A program made the translations under genes and the position numbers. Below the pieces are notes generated by a model, which ran no database searches, was not told the DNA's origin, and worked only from the letters and a program-made list of their open reading frames with translations. Positions 48,131 to 57,084 of a DNA stretch of 64,000 bases are shown in pieces. Each line of letters starts with the position of its first letter. Position 1 is the stretch's first letter. Source of the DNA: Fluviicola sp. (GTDB lineage Bacteria; Bacteroidota; Bacteroidia; Flavobacteriales_D; Crocinitomicaceae); the NCBI GenBank assembly GCA_002734085.1, contig NVXV01000019.1, forward strand, positions 1 to 64,000, written 5' to 3'.

Positions 48131-48780
48131 TACTTTACTGTTTTCTCTAACATGGGAACAAAACTGAAGTCACCATAAGTATCTTTGGTGATTTCATCAT
48201 TTGAAACTTTTATGTATCGTGTCATAATTTGAGAATCACCTTCTCCTATTGGAATCACCAAGATCCCACCTACTTTTAATTGACTCATTAATTCTTCAGG
48301 AAGAAATGGAGCTCCACAAGTAACGAGAATTCTATCATAAGGAGCATAAGAAGGCTGACCTTTATAACCATCTCCATAAAACAATTTTGGATTATAGCCC
48401 AGACCATAAATAATTCTTTTTGCTTTTAAATAGAGTTCTTTCTGTCTTTCAATCGAATATACTTTCGCTCCCATAGCAGCGAGAATAGAGGTTTGAAAAC
48501 CACTACCCGTTCCAATTTCCAATACTTTATTCCCTTTAGAGACATTGAGTAATTCAGACTGAAAGGCTACTGTATAAGGGTGTGAAATCGTTTGTCCTGC
48601 TCCTATTTGAAAAGCCACGTTTGAATACGCTTGGTTCGTAAAAGCTAAGTCGAGAAAAAAGTGGCGTGGAACCTTATCAAATGCATCCAAAACATTTTTG
48701 TCGCTAATTCCTCTACTACCCAACTCCTCTATAAGTTTTCGGCGCATTCCTTTATGTCTGTAGCTATCTTCCATCGTCAC
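48130..48780 (-). CDS. pcm: protein-L-isoaspartate O-methyltransferase
   Basis: 'VPRHFFLDLAFTNQAYSN', 'IGAGQTISHPYTVAFQ', 'KVLEIGTGSGFQTSILA', 'DRILVTCGAPFLPEELMSQLKVGGILVIPIG'. Confidence 0.95.
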   Translation of the reverse strand: MTMEDSYRHKGMRRKLIEELGSRGISDKNVLDAFDKVPRHFFLDLAFTNQAYSNVAFQIGAGQTISHPYTVAFQSELLNVSKGNKVLEIGTGSGFQTSILAAMGAKVYSIERQKELYLKAKRIIYGLGYNPKLFYGDGYKGQPSYAPYDRILVTCGAPFLPEELMSQLKVGGILVIPIGEGDSQIMTRYIKVSNDEITKDTYGDFSFVPMLEKTVK

Positions 48781-49072
48781 AAATTTAAGTTTATCTCTTT
48801 GAACTATGATCAGTAGAACTGTTTTTTAATCACCAAACGAATGTTAAATGAATATGAGAGTACTTTAAGCAAGTGACATCTGGTGAGTGACATCATCTTA
48901 CTACGTGAGATTTATTTACGAATAGCTCGTCCAATCGACACCACTCGTAACTCGTTACATTAATTTTAGTAAAAAATACTTTTAAAATTTTGAGGGATTG
49001 AACGCCAAATACCAACCCTAAATCAAAAGACTTTCTTATTTTTGTTAGACATAAAAAAAAACATATTTAACG

Positions 49073-50344
49073 ATGATAAAAGCAAATGATCCATCTATAC
49101 AATCTTGGTTAGATGTACCAGAAAATTCAGACTTTCCAATTCAAAACATTCCATTCGGGGTTTTTAAATCAGAAAATGTATCAGCGAGAGTTGGAACACG
49201 TATTGGAGATCATGTGATTGATCTAAATGCGTTATTCATTTTGGGTTACCTTGACAATTTGCCATTCGCAAATACAGACTTCAATACAGACTCTTTGAAT
49301 AAAATAATGAAGAAAGGAAAGAAAGCCACAACGGACTTAAGAAATAGAATTTCTAAACTATTCAATAAAGAGAATAACGACCTTAGTAGTAACGCTCACC
49401 ATGTTCAACAAGTAATATTTCCTGTTGAGCGAATTGAAATGTGTATGCCTGTTCAGGTTGGAGATTATACAGATTTTTATTCGTCTAGAGATCATGCCAC
49501 AAATGTTGGAACAATGTTTCGTGACCCAGACAATGCATTACTTCCTAACTGGTTATGGATACCAGTTGGATATCATGGTCGCGCAAGTTCAATAATTCCT
49601 TCAGGAACGGCCATTAGAAGACCGAAAGGACAACAAAAACCTTCTGAAAATGAAGCCCCAGTATTTGGTCCTTGTAAACTGTTAGACTTTGAGTTGGAAA
49701 TGGCGTTTGTCACTTTTGATGGCAAACCATTAGGCGATTCAATTTCAACGAAGGAGGCAAAAGATTACATTTTTGGAATGTGCATCATGAATGACTGGTC
49801 GGCAAGAGACATTCAAAAGTGGGAATATGTACCCTTAGGACCATTCTTAGCAAAAAGTTTTGCTTCTTCCGTTTCACCTTGGATCGTTACAATGGACGCA
49901 CTTGAGCCTTTTAGTATTGAAGGGCCAAAACAAGAGCCTGAAGTGCTTCCTTATTTAAAATATGAAGGCAATCATCATTACGATATTAACCTGGAGGTAG
50001 GAATTATTCCAGAGAAAAGCGAAGAAACAGTAGTTTGTAAGTCCAACTATAAGCACATGTACTGGAATATGGCTCAACAGCTAGCACATCATTCAGTGAA
50101 TGGGTGTAATATCCGATGTGGTGACATGATGGCTTCCGGTACAATTTCAGGACCTTCACCAGAATCATTTGGTTCGATGTTGGAAATCTCTTGGAAGGGA
50201 ACAAAACCTGTTAAACTAAAAGATGGTTCGGAACGCAAATTTATACAAGATACTGATACAGTAGTTATGCGCGGTCATTGTAAAAAAGATGGTGTTCGCA
50301 TAGGTTTTGGAGAAGTTTCTACAAAAGTGTTACCAGCAAATTAA
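49073..50344 (+). CDS. fahA: fumarylacetoacetase
   Basis: 'SWLDVPENSDFPIQNIPFGVF', 'DYTDFYSSRDHATNVGTMFR', 'GYHGRASSI', 'MNDWSARDIQKWEYVPLGPFLAKSFASSVSPW'. Confidence 0.97.
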   Translation: MIKANDPSIQSWLDVPENSDFPIQNIPFGVFKSENVSARVGTRIGDHVIDLNALFILGYLDNLPFANTDFNTDSLNKIMKKGKKATTDLRNRISKLFNKENNDLSSNAHHVQQVIFPVERIEMCMPVQVGDYTDFYSSRDHATNVGTMFRDPDNALLPNWLWIPVGYHGRASSIIPSGTAIRRPKGQQKPSENEAPVFGPCKLLDFELEMAFVTFDGKPLGDSISTKEAKDYIFGMCIMNDWSARDIQKWEYVPLGPFLAKSFASSVSPWIVTMDALEPFSIEGPKQEPEVLPYLKYEGNHHYDINLEVGIIPEKSEETVVCKSNYKHMYWNMAQQLAHHSVNGCNIRCGDMMASGTISGPSPESFGSMLEISWKGTKPVKLKDGSERKFIQDTDTVVMRGHCKKDGVRIGFGEVSTKVLPAN

Positions 50345-50356
50345 GTAGAATAATAA

Positions 50357-52615
50357 GTGGAGAACGAAGGACATCAGGAAATCGATTTAGAGCAAGAGCG
50401 TAAAGAAATTCTCAACGCTTTCAAGGGATTATTGCGTGTAACTAAAGACATTCGATCGGCCAAGGATACAAAAATGATCCGTAAGGCATTTGATGTTGCA
50501 GTTGAAGCGCATAAAGATATGCGTCGAAAATCAGGGGAACCTTACATTTATCATCCAATAGCGGTTGCTAAAATATGCGCTGAAGAAATGGGTTTAGGTC
50601 CAACAGCTGTTATTTGTGCTCTACTTCATGACACCGTTGAAGACACATACATCACTTTAGAAGATATTGAAGAATTGTTTGGTGACTCAGCCTGTCAAAT
50701 AATTGACGGTCTAACCAAAATTCCTGAGGTATTTGACGAAAACATCTCGATACAAGCAGAGAACTTCCGTAAAATGATCTTAACCATTTCGGATGACCTT
50801 CGTGTTGTGTTAATAAAATTAGCGGATCGCTTGCACAACATGCGAACACTGAGCAGTATGCGCTCTGATAAGCAGTTGAAAATTGCTTCCGAAACTAATT
50901 TTCTTTATGCCCCGCTCGCCCATCGTTTAGGACTCTATACAATTAAAAGTGAGTTAGAAGACTTATGCTTGAAATACATGAATCCGACAGCTTATGAAGA
51001 GGTTGAATCAAAACTGAAGTCCACGAAAGCAGTCAGACAACGTTTTATCCGTCGTTTCATGAATCCAATAAAAGATGCATTGAATAATGAAGGATATGTT
51101 TTTGACATTAAAGCGAGGACAAAATCTGTATCTTCTATTTGGCGTAAGATGAATTCAAAAAAGATTCCTTTTGAGGAAGTCTTTGACCTTTTTGCGATTC
51201 GAATTATACTTGACACACCCGAAGAGTTGGAAAAACCTGACTGTTGGCGGGTATATAGCATTGTTACAGACTTTTATCAACCCAACCCGAATAGACTACG
51301 TGACTGGATTTCTACTCCACGAGCAAATGGTTATGAATCGTTGCACACAACCGTTATGAGTCCGAATGGCAAATGGGTAGAAGTACAGATTCGATCATTA
51401 CGCATGGATCAAATCGCTGAAAAAGGACTAGCTGCTCATTACAATTACAAAGAATCCAAAAATGGAGAAAATAAATTCGACCGTTGGATTGGCGAAATCC
51501 GTGACTTGCTAGAGAATCCATCTCAGGATGCTATGGATTTTGTAAATGAATTCAAACTCAACCTATTCAACGAAGAGATTTATGTATTTACTCCAAAGGG
51601 CGAATTACGTGTCCTTCCAACAGGTGCAACAACCCTAGATTTTGCTTTTGATATACACACCGATATTGGTCTGCAATGTATTGGTGCAAAAGTGAATAAC
51701 AAACTCGTCCCATTAAGTCATGAGTTAAAGAATGGCCATCAGGTTGAAATAATCACTTCTAGCAAGCAAAAGCCAAATGAAGAATGGTTGAAGTTTGCCA
51801 TCACGGCTCGTGCTAAGCAAAAAATTAAAGGCGCTTTAAATGAAGAGCGCAACAAAATTGCAGACGACGGAAAAGAGATCTTAGATCGAAAATTCAAGCA
51901 ACACAATATTCGTTTCATTAGTGAGAATATCTCCCTGTTGGAGAAATATTACAATGTTTCTACAGCGACTGACTTATACATCAGGATAGCAAAAGGAAAA
52001 GTAGACTTAGCCAAACTGAGACAAATAAAAAATGTTGGAGGGGTTCTAAAGTTAGAAGAGGAAAAGAAAAAACCGAAGAAGCTTAGAAATCATAAGGATG
52101 TCAATAAGCGAATAGATAAGAAAAAAGACACCCTTATTATTGGTGACGATTTTAATAATATCGACTACCAATTTGCCAAATGTTGTAATCCACTTCCTGG
52201 TGATTCAGTTTTTGGTTTTATCACCATTAATGACGGAATCAAGATTCACAGAACGGATTGTCCGAATGCGGAGAATATGATGTCAAAAATGGCTTATCGC
52301 TGTATCAGTGCTCGCTGGAAGGCAAAAGAAGTTAAGGAACACATTGCCAAATTGAGAATCATTGGGATTGATGATATCGGAATAGTAAATAAAATCACTG
52401 AAATCATTTCATTTCAGCACAACGTGAACATGAAATCGATTAGTTTCGAATCGTTAGATGGTTTATTTGAAGGACGCATAGAAGTTTATGTCATGGACCG
52501 ATACCATTTGGAAGAATTGATTGAAAAGTTTGAAATTTTGGAAGGCGTTAAGCGCGTTGAAAGGTGGGATGACAAAGAAATTGAAGAGAACGAAGATTTT
52601 GAACAACATTTTTAA
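50357..52615 (+). CDS. RelA/SpoT family (p)ppGpp synthetase/hydrolase
   Basis: HD domain 'CALLHDTVEDTYITLEDIEELFG', synthetase 'RVYSIVTDFYQPNPNRLRDWISTPRANGYESLHTTV', TGS and ACT regions. Confidence 0.97.
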   Translation: MENEGHQEIDLEQERKEILNAFKGLLRVTKDIRSAKDTKMIRKAFDVAVEAHKDMRRKSGEPYIYHPIAVAKICAEEMGLGPTAVICALLHDTVEDTYITLEDIEELFGDSACQIIDGLTKIPEVFDENISIQAENFRKMILTISDDLRVVLIKLADRLHNMRTLSSMRSDKQLKIASETNFLYAPLAHRLGLYTIKSELEDLCLKYMNPTAYEEVESKLKSTKAVRQRFIRRFMNPIKDALNNEGYVFDIKARTKSVSSIWRKMNSKKIPFEEVFDLFAIRIILDTPEELEKPDCWRVYSIVTDFYQPNPNRLRDWISTPRANGYESLHTTVMSPNGKWVEVQIRSLRMDQIAEKGLAAHYNYKESKNGENKFDRWIGEIRDLLENPSQDAMDFVNEFKLNLFNEEIYVFTPKGELRVLPTGATTLDFAFDIHTDIGLQCIGAKVNNKLVPLSHELKNGHQVEIITSSKQKPNEEWLKFAITARAKQKIKGALNEERNKIADDGKEILDRKFKQHNIRFISENISLLEKYYNVSTATDLYIRIAKGKVDLAKLRQIKNVGGVLKLEEEKKKPKKLRNHKDVNKRIDKKKDTLIIGDDFNNIDYQFAKCCNPLPGDSVFGFITINDGIKIHRTDCPNAENMMSKMAYRCISARWKAKEVKEHIAKLRIIGIDDIGIVNKITEIISFQHNVNMKSISFESLDGLFEGRIEVYVMDRYHLEELIEKFEILEGVKRVERWDDKEIEENEDFEQHF

Positions 52616-52647
52616 AGACTACACACTCAAATTAATAACAGAATAAA

Positions 52648-52684
52648 CAAAGCAGGTACTAAATCGCACCTGCTTTGTTGTTTT
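52648..52684 (+). terminator. intrinsic terminator of the relA/spoT gene
   Basis: CAAAGCAGGT/ACCTGCTTTG stem followed by TTGTTTT. Confidence 0.85.
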
Positions 52685-52694
52685 ATGTTTCAGC

Positions 52695-53114
52695 TTATTT
52701 CAAGGTAATCTTCTTTACCTTTTTCTTTTTGGAATCTGGTTTTGGTATTGAGATATTCAGCACACCATCATTGCTCGAGGCATTGATTTTATCTACATCT
52801 ACTTCTCTAGGCAAAGTAAAAGAACGCGTAAACGACCCATAAGAGAACTCTCTTCTAGTATAACGATCTTTTGTTTCATCAGTTTCGTAAGAAGTTTCAG
52901 CACTTACAATTAATTTGTTTCCATCAATTTCAATGTTAATGTTTTCCTTCTTTACTCCAGGAATTGCCATTTCGATTACAAAATCGTCGTCGCATTCTTT
53001 TATATTAACCGCCACATTAGTAAAGCGATCCAGACGTTCGTCGTTGAACAAATCACTCTCGAAGTTCCCGAAAAAAGAGGGTAATAAACCGTTATTTTTT
53101 CTTATGATATCCAT
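52695..53114 (-). CDS. Hsp20/alpha-crystallin small heat shock protein
   Basis: 'VNIKECDDDFVIEMAIPGVKKENINIEIDGNKLIVSAE...FTRSFTLPREVD...NDGVLNISIPK'. Confidence 0.96.
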   Translation of the reverse strand: MDIIRKNNGLLPSFFGNFESDLFNDERLDRFTNVAVNIKECDDDFVIEMAIPGVKKENINIEIDGNKLIVSAETSYETDETKDRYTRREFSYGSFTRSFTLPREVDVDKINASSNDGVLNISIPKPDSKKKKVKKITLK

Positions 53115-53292
53115 AGCATTTTGTTTTTTAAGTTTTGATAATTAATCATCAAACTAAATACCAATGGAAATAACTGTCAAAATGAAAGAGATTTCAAAAA
53201 TTTAAAAATAAAAAACTGTCAAAAAGACATAAACAACTGTTTACTAATGACATAAATACACATTTTCAGTCTTTAACTGCAAGAACACGAGA

Positions 53293-54804
53293 TTAATTCT
53301 GTAGTTTATTTCCTGACAAACCTTGAATATTATCCTTTTTACTACTTTTTGAAAGTACTAGTAACCCTATAAAACAAAGCACCCCATTCACACCAAGGAT
53401 TTCGTGTCCCGACTGATAACCATCAAACCAGTAGGATTCATAGGTTTTAAAAATATAGATTAAGACGGGCACCACCAAACATACAACCCAAGTTAAATGA
53501 TCTGCCACTTTTCGTTTTGATAAAATTCCAAAGAAAAACAGCCCAAGTAATGGGCCATAGGTATATCCTGCGAGTGTGAACAGTGTATTTATTACGTCCT
53601 TCTCTTTGAATTCATTAGCTAATAATATAACAATAAACAAAACAGCAGTCATTCCTACGTGAATCCATTTTCTAACCTTTTCCGCTTTTTGCGTGTCTTT
53701 CCATTTATCTAATTTAAAAAGATCGACACTTGTAGAGGTTGTCAATGATGTTAATGCCGAATCTGCAGAAGAATAAGCTGCTGCCACTAATCCCAGTAAA
53801 AAAGTAATTCCAACAAACACACCTAATCCTCCGTTTAGTGCTATCAATGGAAACAACCTATCTGATTGTTTATTAACAGGCATTTTTTCAAGTGCTGAAA
53901 GTATTTCCGTATGCTCCTGAGCGTATAAAAATAAAAGTCCACCTAGAATTAAAAACACAAAGTTTACAACGAACAATACCACAGAAAACCAAATCATATT
54001 TTTACGCGATTCCTTCTCATTTTTACAACTCAGGTTTTTCTGCATCATATCCTGGTCAAGACCAGTCATACCCAGTGTAATAAACAAACCACCTAAAATT
54101 CCTTTTAACCAGTAATTATTTGCTTTTGGGTCTGAAGTAAAGAACCAATCGGTCATTCCAAGTGATTTTAGACCTTCGGTAGAAGTTTCTGTACCAATGG
54201 CATTACTAATAAGAATGACACTAACTACAAGCGCAACAAGCATAAACAAAGTCTGGAGAGTATCTGTCCAAACAATTGTTTTTATTCCACCTCTATAGGT
54301 ATATATATATATAAGAATCAACGTAAGTAAAACAGAGAATTCAAACGAAACACCGTATTGTCTAAGCACAAAGAAGTCCAGAATGTCTGCGACTAAAAAG
54401 AGCCGTACTGAAGCTCCTAAAACCCTTGAAAGAATAAAAAATGAGGCACCGATCTTATGGGTTGTTTCGCCATACCTTCTCCCCAAGTAGGAATAAATTG
54501 ATGTAAGGTTAAGTTTATAATACAGCGGAATAAGCACAAAAGAGATAATTGCATAACCGATCATATATCCGATTACAATTTGCATGTAAGTGAACCCTGA
54601 TTTCCCTACTAATCCAGGTAATGAAATAAAAGTAACACCTGAAAGTGATGCGCCAATCATTCCGAAACTAACCAAATACCATTTTGACGAACGATTTCCT
54701 GTAAAAAAAGTATCATTTTTAGCGCCTCTGGAGGTCAAGTACGATATCGTCAACAAAATAGCAAAATACCCTACAATAACAGATAAAATAAACAATCCAC
54801 TCAT
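53293..54804 (-). CDS. sodium:solute symporter (SSS family)
   Basis: 'GNRSSKWYLVSFGMIGASLSGVTFISLPG' and 'GLVAAAYSSADSALTSLTTSTSVDLF'. Confidence 0.95.
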   Translation of the reverse strand: MSGLFILSVIVGYFAILLTISYLTSRGAKNDTFFTGNRSSKWYLVSFGMIGASLSGVTFISLPGLVGKSGFTYMQIVIGYMIGYAIISFVLIPLYYKLNLTSIYSYLGRRYGETTHKIGASFFILSRVLGASVRLFLVADILDFFVLRQYGVSFEFSVLLTLILIYIYTYRGGIKTIVWTDTLQTLFMLVALVVSVILISNAIGTETSTEGLKSLGMTDWFFTSDPKANNYWLKGILGGLFITLGMTGLDQDMMQKNLSCKNEKESRKNMIWFSVVLFVVNFVFLILGGLLFLYAQEHTEILSALEKMPVNKQSDRLFPLIALNGGLGVFVGITFLLGLVAAAYSSADSALTSLTTSTSVDLFKLDKWKDTQKAEKVRKWIHVGMTAVLFIVILLANEFKEKDVINTLFTLAGYTYGPLLGLFFFGILSKRKVADHLTWVVCLVVPVLIYIFKTYESYWFDGYQSGHEILGVNGVLCFIGLLVLSKSSKKDNIQGLSGNKLQN

Positions 54805-54896
54805 TCCCTCTGATTAATTTAGGATAAAAATAGAATTTTAAGTGGTAGCTATAAGTTTAAAATAGAGAAGTAATAAAACCTGACTTGTTGAAAAGA

Positions 54897-55286
54897 CTAC
54901 GCCCCAATCACTCTTTTAAGATCGTTGATGGTGTTTTCCCAATAGAGTTGAACTTCTTCAAGCTCATCTTCATCAGCGAAACTAGTTAGGTTGAGTACAA
55001 CAGCTTTGGTCATAGGATCGACTTTAAACCTGATTTCAACATAAGTATCTAAGTCCTCCTCTTCGTCTTCCAACCATTGAAACTTAATATATTCATTCGC
55101 TTTTTTTCCAAGTAAACGTGCTTGCTCTTCACTTCCATTCCAGTAAAAAGTATAGACATCATCTTTTATATTCACATCATCTGAAAACCACTCACTCAAC
55201 CCACTCGGCGACATCAACATCGAGTTAAGTACTTTTGGAGAAGTTTTCAAAAGGTACTCTTGCTCAAACTTAATTTTTTCTGACAT
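54897..55286 (-). CDS. START-like (AHSA1-type) domain protein
   Basis: 'EYLLKTSPKVLNSMLMSPSGLSEWFSDDVNIKDDVYTFYWNGSEEQARLL'. Confidence 0.85.
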   Translation of the reverse strand: MSEKIKFEQEYLLKTSPKVLNSMLMSPSGLSEWFSDDVNIKDDVYTFYWNGSEEQARLLGKKANEYIKFQWLEDEEEDLDTYVEIRFKVDPMTKAVVLNLTSFADEDELEEVQLYWENTINDLKRVIGA

Positions 55287-55357
55287 GTTCGAATATATTA
55301 ATTATTTCTATCTTCGCCAAGGAAGAATTATAAACTGCAATATACAAAAACTTTTAA

Positions 55358-56107
55358 ATGGCTCTAATACATTCCCTTGAAAAATCTGGAAATACCTTAT
55401 TTAAGTACCGAGGACAGATACCAGTGATTTTATTTATTCTTGCTGTCCCTGTTATTTACTTTACTGATTACAGTTTTATTTTCAGCGAAGATATCACCTA
55501 CTGGATCTTAATGGGGGTAGCAGTACTCCTGTCTCTATTAGGGCAGGTAATACGCGCCATTGCAATTGGAACAGCCAACAAGAATACTTCAGGAAGAAAC
55601 ACCAAAGAACAAGTTGCAGAAGCGTTGAACACAAAAGGCATCTACTCCACTATGCGCCACCCTCTTTATGTAGGTAATTATTTCATGTGGATAGGTATTG
55701 TTGTCTTTACAGCGAATATTTGGTTTGTTTTAGCAGTAAGTTTAGCGTTCTGGTTATACTATGAGCGTATTATGTTTGCTGAGGAAAGATTTCTTGAGAG
55801 AAAATTTGGACAAGACTATCTTGATTGGTCTTTAAAAGTACCTGCTTTTTGGCCTTCGTTCAAGAATTATATCCCTTCACCGATTTCTTTTTCAATGAAA
55901 ACGATCTTAAGAAGAGAATACTCTGGAGTAACAGCAACAATAATAGGGTTTCTATTTGTGGAGGTGTTAAGAGATGTTTTTACGACTGGAACCTTTGAAT
56001 TTAAAATTCATTACATTGTAATACTGGCAGTGGCCTTGTTTATTTCATTGTTTTTAAGAACATTAAAGCATCACACAAAAATTTTATTCGAAGAGGATCG
56101 TTCTTAG
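55358..56107 (+). CDS. isoprenylcysteine methyltransferase-like (ICMT/PEMT family) membrane protein
   Basis: 'GIYSTMRHPLYVGNYFMWIGI' and 'YYERIMFAEERFLERKFGQDYLDW'. Confidence 0.9.
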   Translation: MALIHSLEKSGNTLFKYRGQIPVILFILAVPVIYFTDYSFIFSEDITYWILMGVAVLLSLLGQVIRAIAIGTANKNTSGRNTKEQVAEALNTKGIYSTMRHPLYVGNYFMWIGIVVFTANIWFVLAVSLAFWLYYERIMFAEERFLERKFGQDYLDWSLKVPAFWPSFKNYIPSPISFSMKTILRREYSGVTATIIGFLFVEVLRDVFTTGTFEFKIHYIVILAVALFISLFLRTLKHHTKILFEEDRS

Positions 56108-56171
56108 GTCTAGAATTTAAAAAAACTTCTAAATCTGCACCTTCAAAACCAACAAATCGTTTGTTTTAATT

Positions 56172-56321
56172 GTGTGTTGGCTCAGGATACTAACAAAATC
56201 GTCAGTATTAGAGCGCAGGATTCATAACCCTGAGGTCGGGAGCCTTGACGAAATGAATTTTTCAAAATTCTTTTGTCAAGATACTGATCAGAGCATCAGC
56301 ATTCAAATCTCCCTCGCGCCA
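56172..56321 (+). pseudogene. tRNA(CAT)-like copy A with hairpin insertions in D-loop and T-arm
   Basis: Identical anticodon arm to the intact tRNA at 56494; inserts at 56186-56208 and 56243-56301. Confidence 0.9.
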
Positions 56322-56360
56322 TACAGTCTTACCTCTAAATAATTCAATCCTTTTCAAGTT

Positions 56361-56429
56361 ATTATTTCATTGTTTATAAGTGCTTTGAAGTTTCGTTTCA
56401 AAATTTTATGCGAAGATGATCATTCATAA
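56361..56429 (+). pseudogene. 3'-end relic of the ICMT-like gene
   Basis: 23 codons (IISLFISALKFRFKILCEDDHS*) align without gaps to FISLFLRTLKHHTKILFEEDRS* at 56039-56107, ~51/69 nt identical by eye. Confidence 0.8.
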
Positions 56430-56451
56430 GTACAGAATTAAAAAAAACTTC

Positions 56452-56459
56452 TATATTTG
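56452..56459 (+). promoter_or_regulatory. -7 promoter element TATATTTG of the intact tRNA
   Basis: Exact TAnnTTTG; degenerate TAAATCTG at the same place upstream of copy A. Confidence 0.65.
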
Positions 56460-56493
56460 CACCCTCAAAACCAACAAGTAGTTTGTTTTAATT

Positions 56494-56567
56494 GGCGTGG
56501 TAGCTCAGTTGGTTAGAGCGCAGGATTCATAACCCTGAGGTCGGGAGTTCAAATCTCCCTCACGCCA
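56494..56567 (+). tRNA. tRNA-Met(CAT) (elongator type; Ile2 not excluded)
   Basis: GGCGTGG-TA-GCTC..GAGC-G-CAGGATTCATAACCCTG-AGGTC-GGGAGTTCAAATCTCCC-TCACGCC-A folds as a cloverleaf; CCA not encoded. Confidence 0.95.
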
Positions 56568-56578
56568 CTAGAAAGAAA

Positions 56579-56625
56579 AGAGAATGAGAGACAGAGTGAG
56601 AGCGATGACTCTCATTCTCTTTTTA
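56579..56625 (+). terminator. intrinsic terminator downstream of the tRNA
   Basis: 12-bp perfect stem AGAGAATGAGAG/CTCTCATTCTCT followed by TTTT. Confidence 0.85.
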
Positions 56626-56661
56626 CTTAATTCTCACCTCTCCTTCCCTATCTAACCTATA

Positions 56662-56925
56662 ATGAAATACTACACTTACATTTTTAAATCTATTAATCAT
56701 GATGAGTATTATATTGGTCAAACCAACAATATAGTTAATCGTCTCGAAAGACATAATAAAGGCTACGAAAAATATACTAGCAAATATAAACCTTGGGAAA
56801 TAGCTTTGAAAATCGAAAAAAACAGTCGCTCTGAAGCTATTATACTTGAAAGAAAGCTAAAGAACTTAGGGGGTAAAAGACTTAAACAATTTATTGAAAA
56901 GTATAGCCGAGGTCGGGAGACTTGA
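56662..56925 (+). CDS. GIY-YIG nuclease domain protein (COG2827-like)
   Basis: 'YYTYIFKSINHDEYYIGQTNNIVNRLERHNKGYEKYTSKYKPWEIAL...EAIILERKLK'; last codons SRGRET read tRNA-derived DNA. Confidence 0.92.
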   Translation: MKYYTYIFKSINHDEYYIGQTNNIVNRLERHNKGYEKYTSKYKPWEIALKIEKNSRSEAIILERKLKNLGGKRLKQFIEKYSRGRET

Positions 56926-56999
56926 CGAAATGAATTTTTGAGAAATTCTTTTGTCAAGATGCTGATCGGAGCATCAGCATTCAAATCTCCCTCACGCCA
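56909..56999 (+). pseudogene. tRNA 3' half (copy C), variable loop to discriminator base, with 60-nt insertion in the T-arm
   Basis: GAGGTCGGGAG-[60 nt]-TTCAAATCTCCCTCACGCCA. Confidence 0.92.
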
Positions 57000-57005
57000 C
57001 TAAAA

Positions 57006-57052
57006 AGAGAGTGAGAGACAGAGTGAGAGCGATGACTCTCATTCTCTTTTTA
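57006..57052 (+). terminator. duplicate of the tRNA terminator
   Basis: AGAGAGTGAGAG/CTCTCATTCTCT with TTTTT; near-identical to 56579-56625. Confidence 0.8.
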
Positions 57053-57084
57053 CTTCATCCTCACCCCTCCTTCTCTACTCCATA

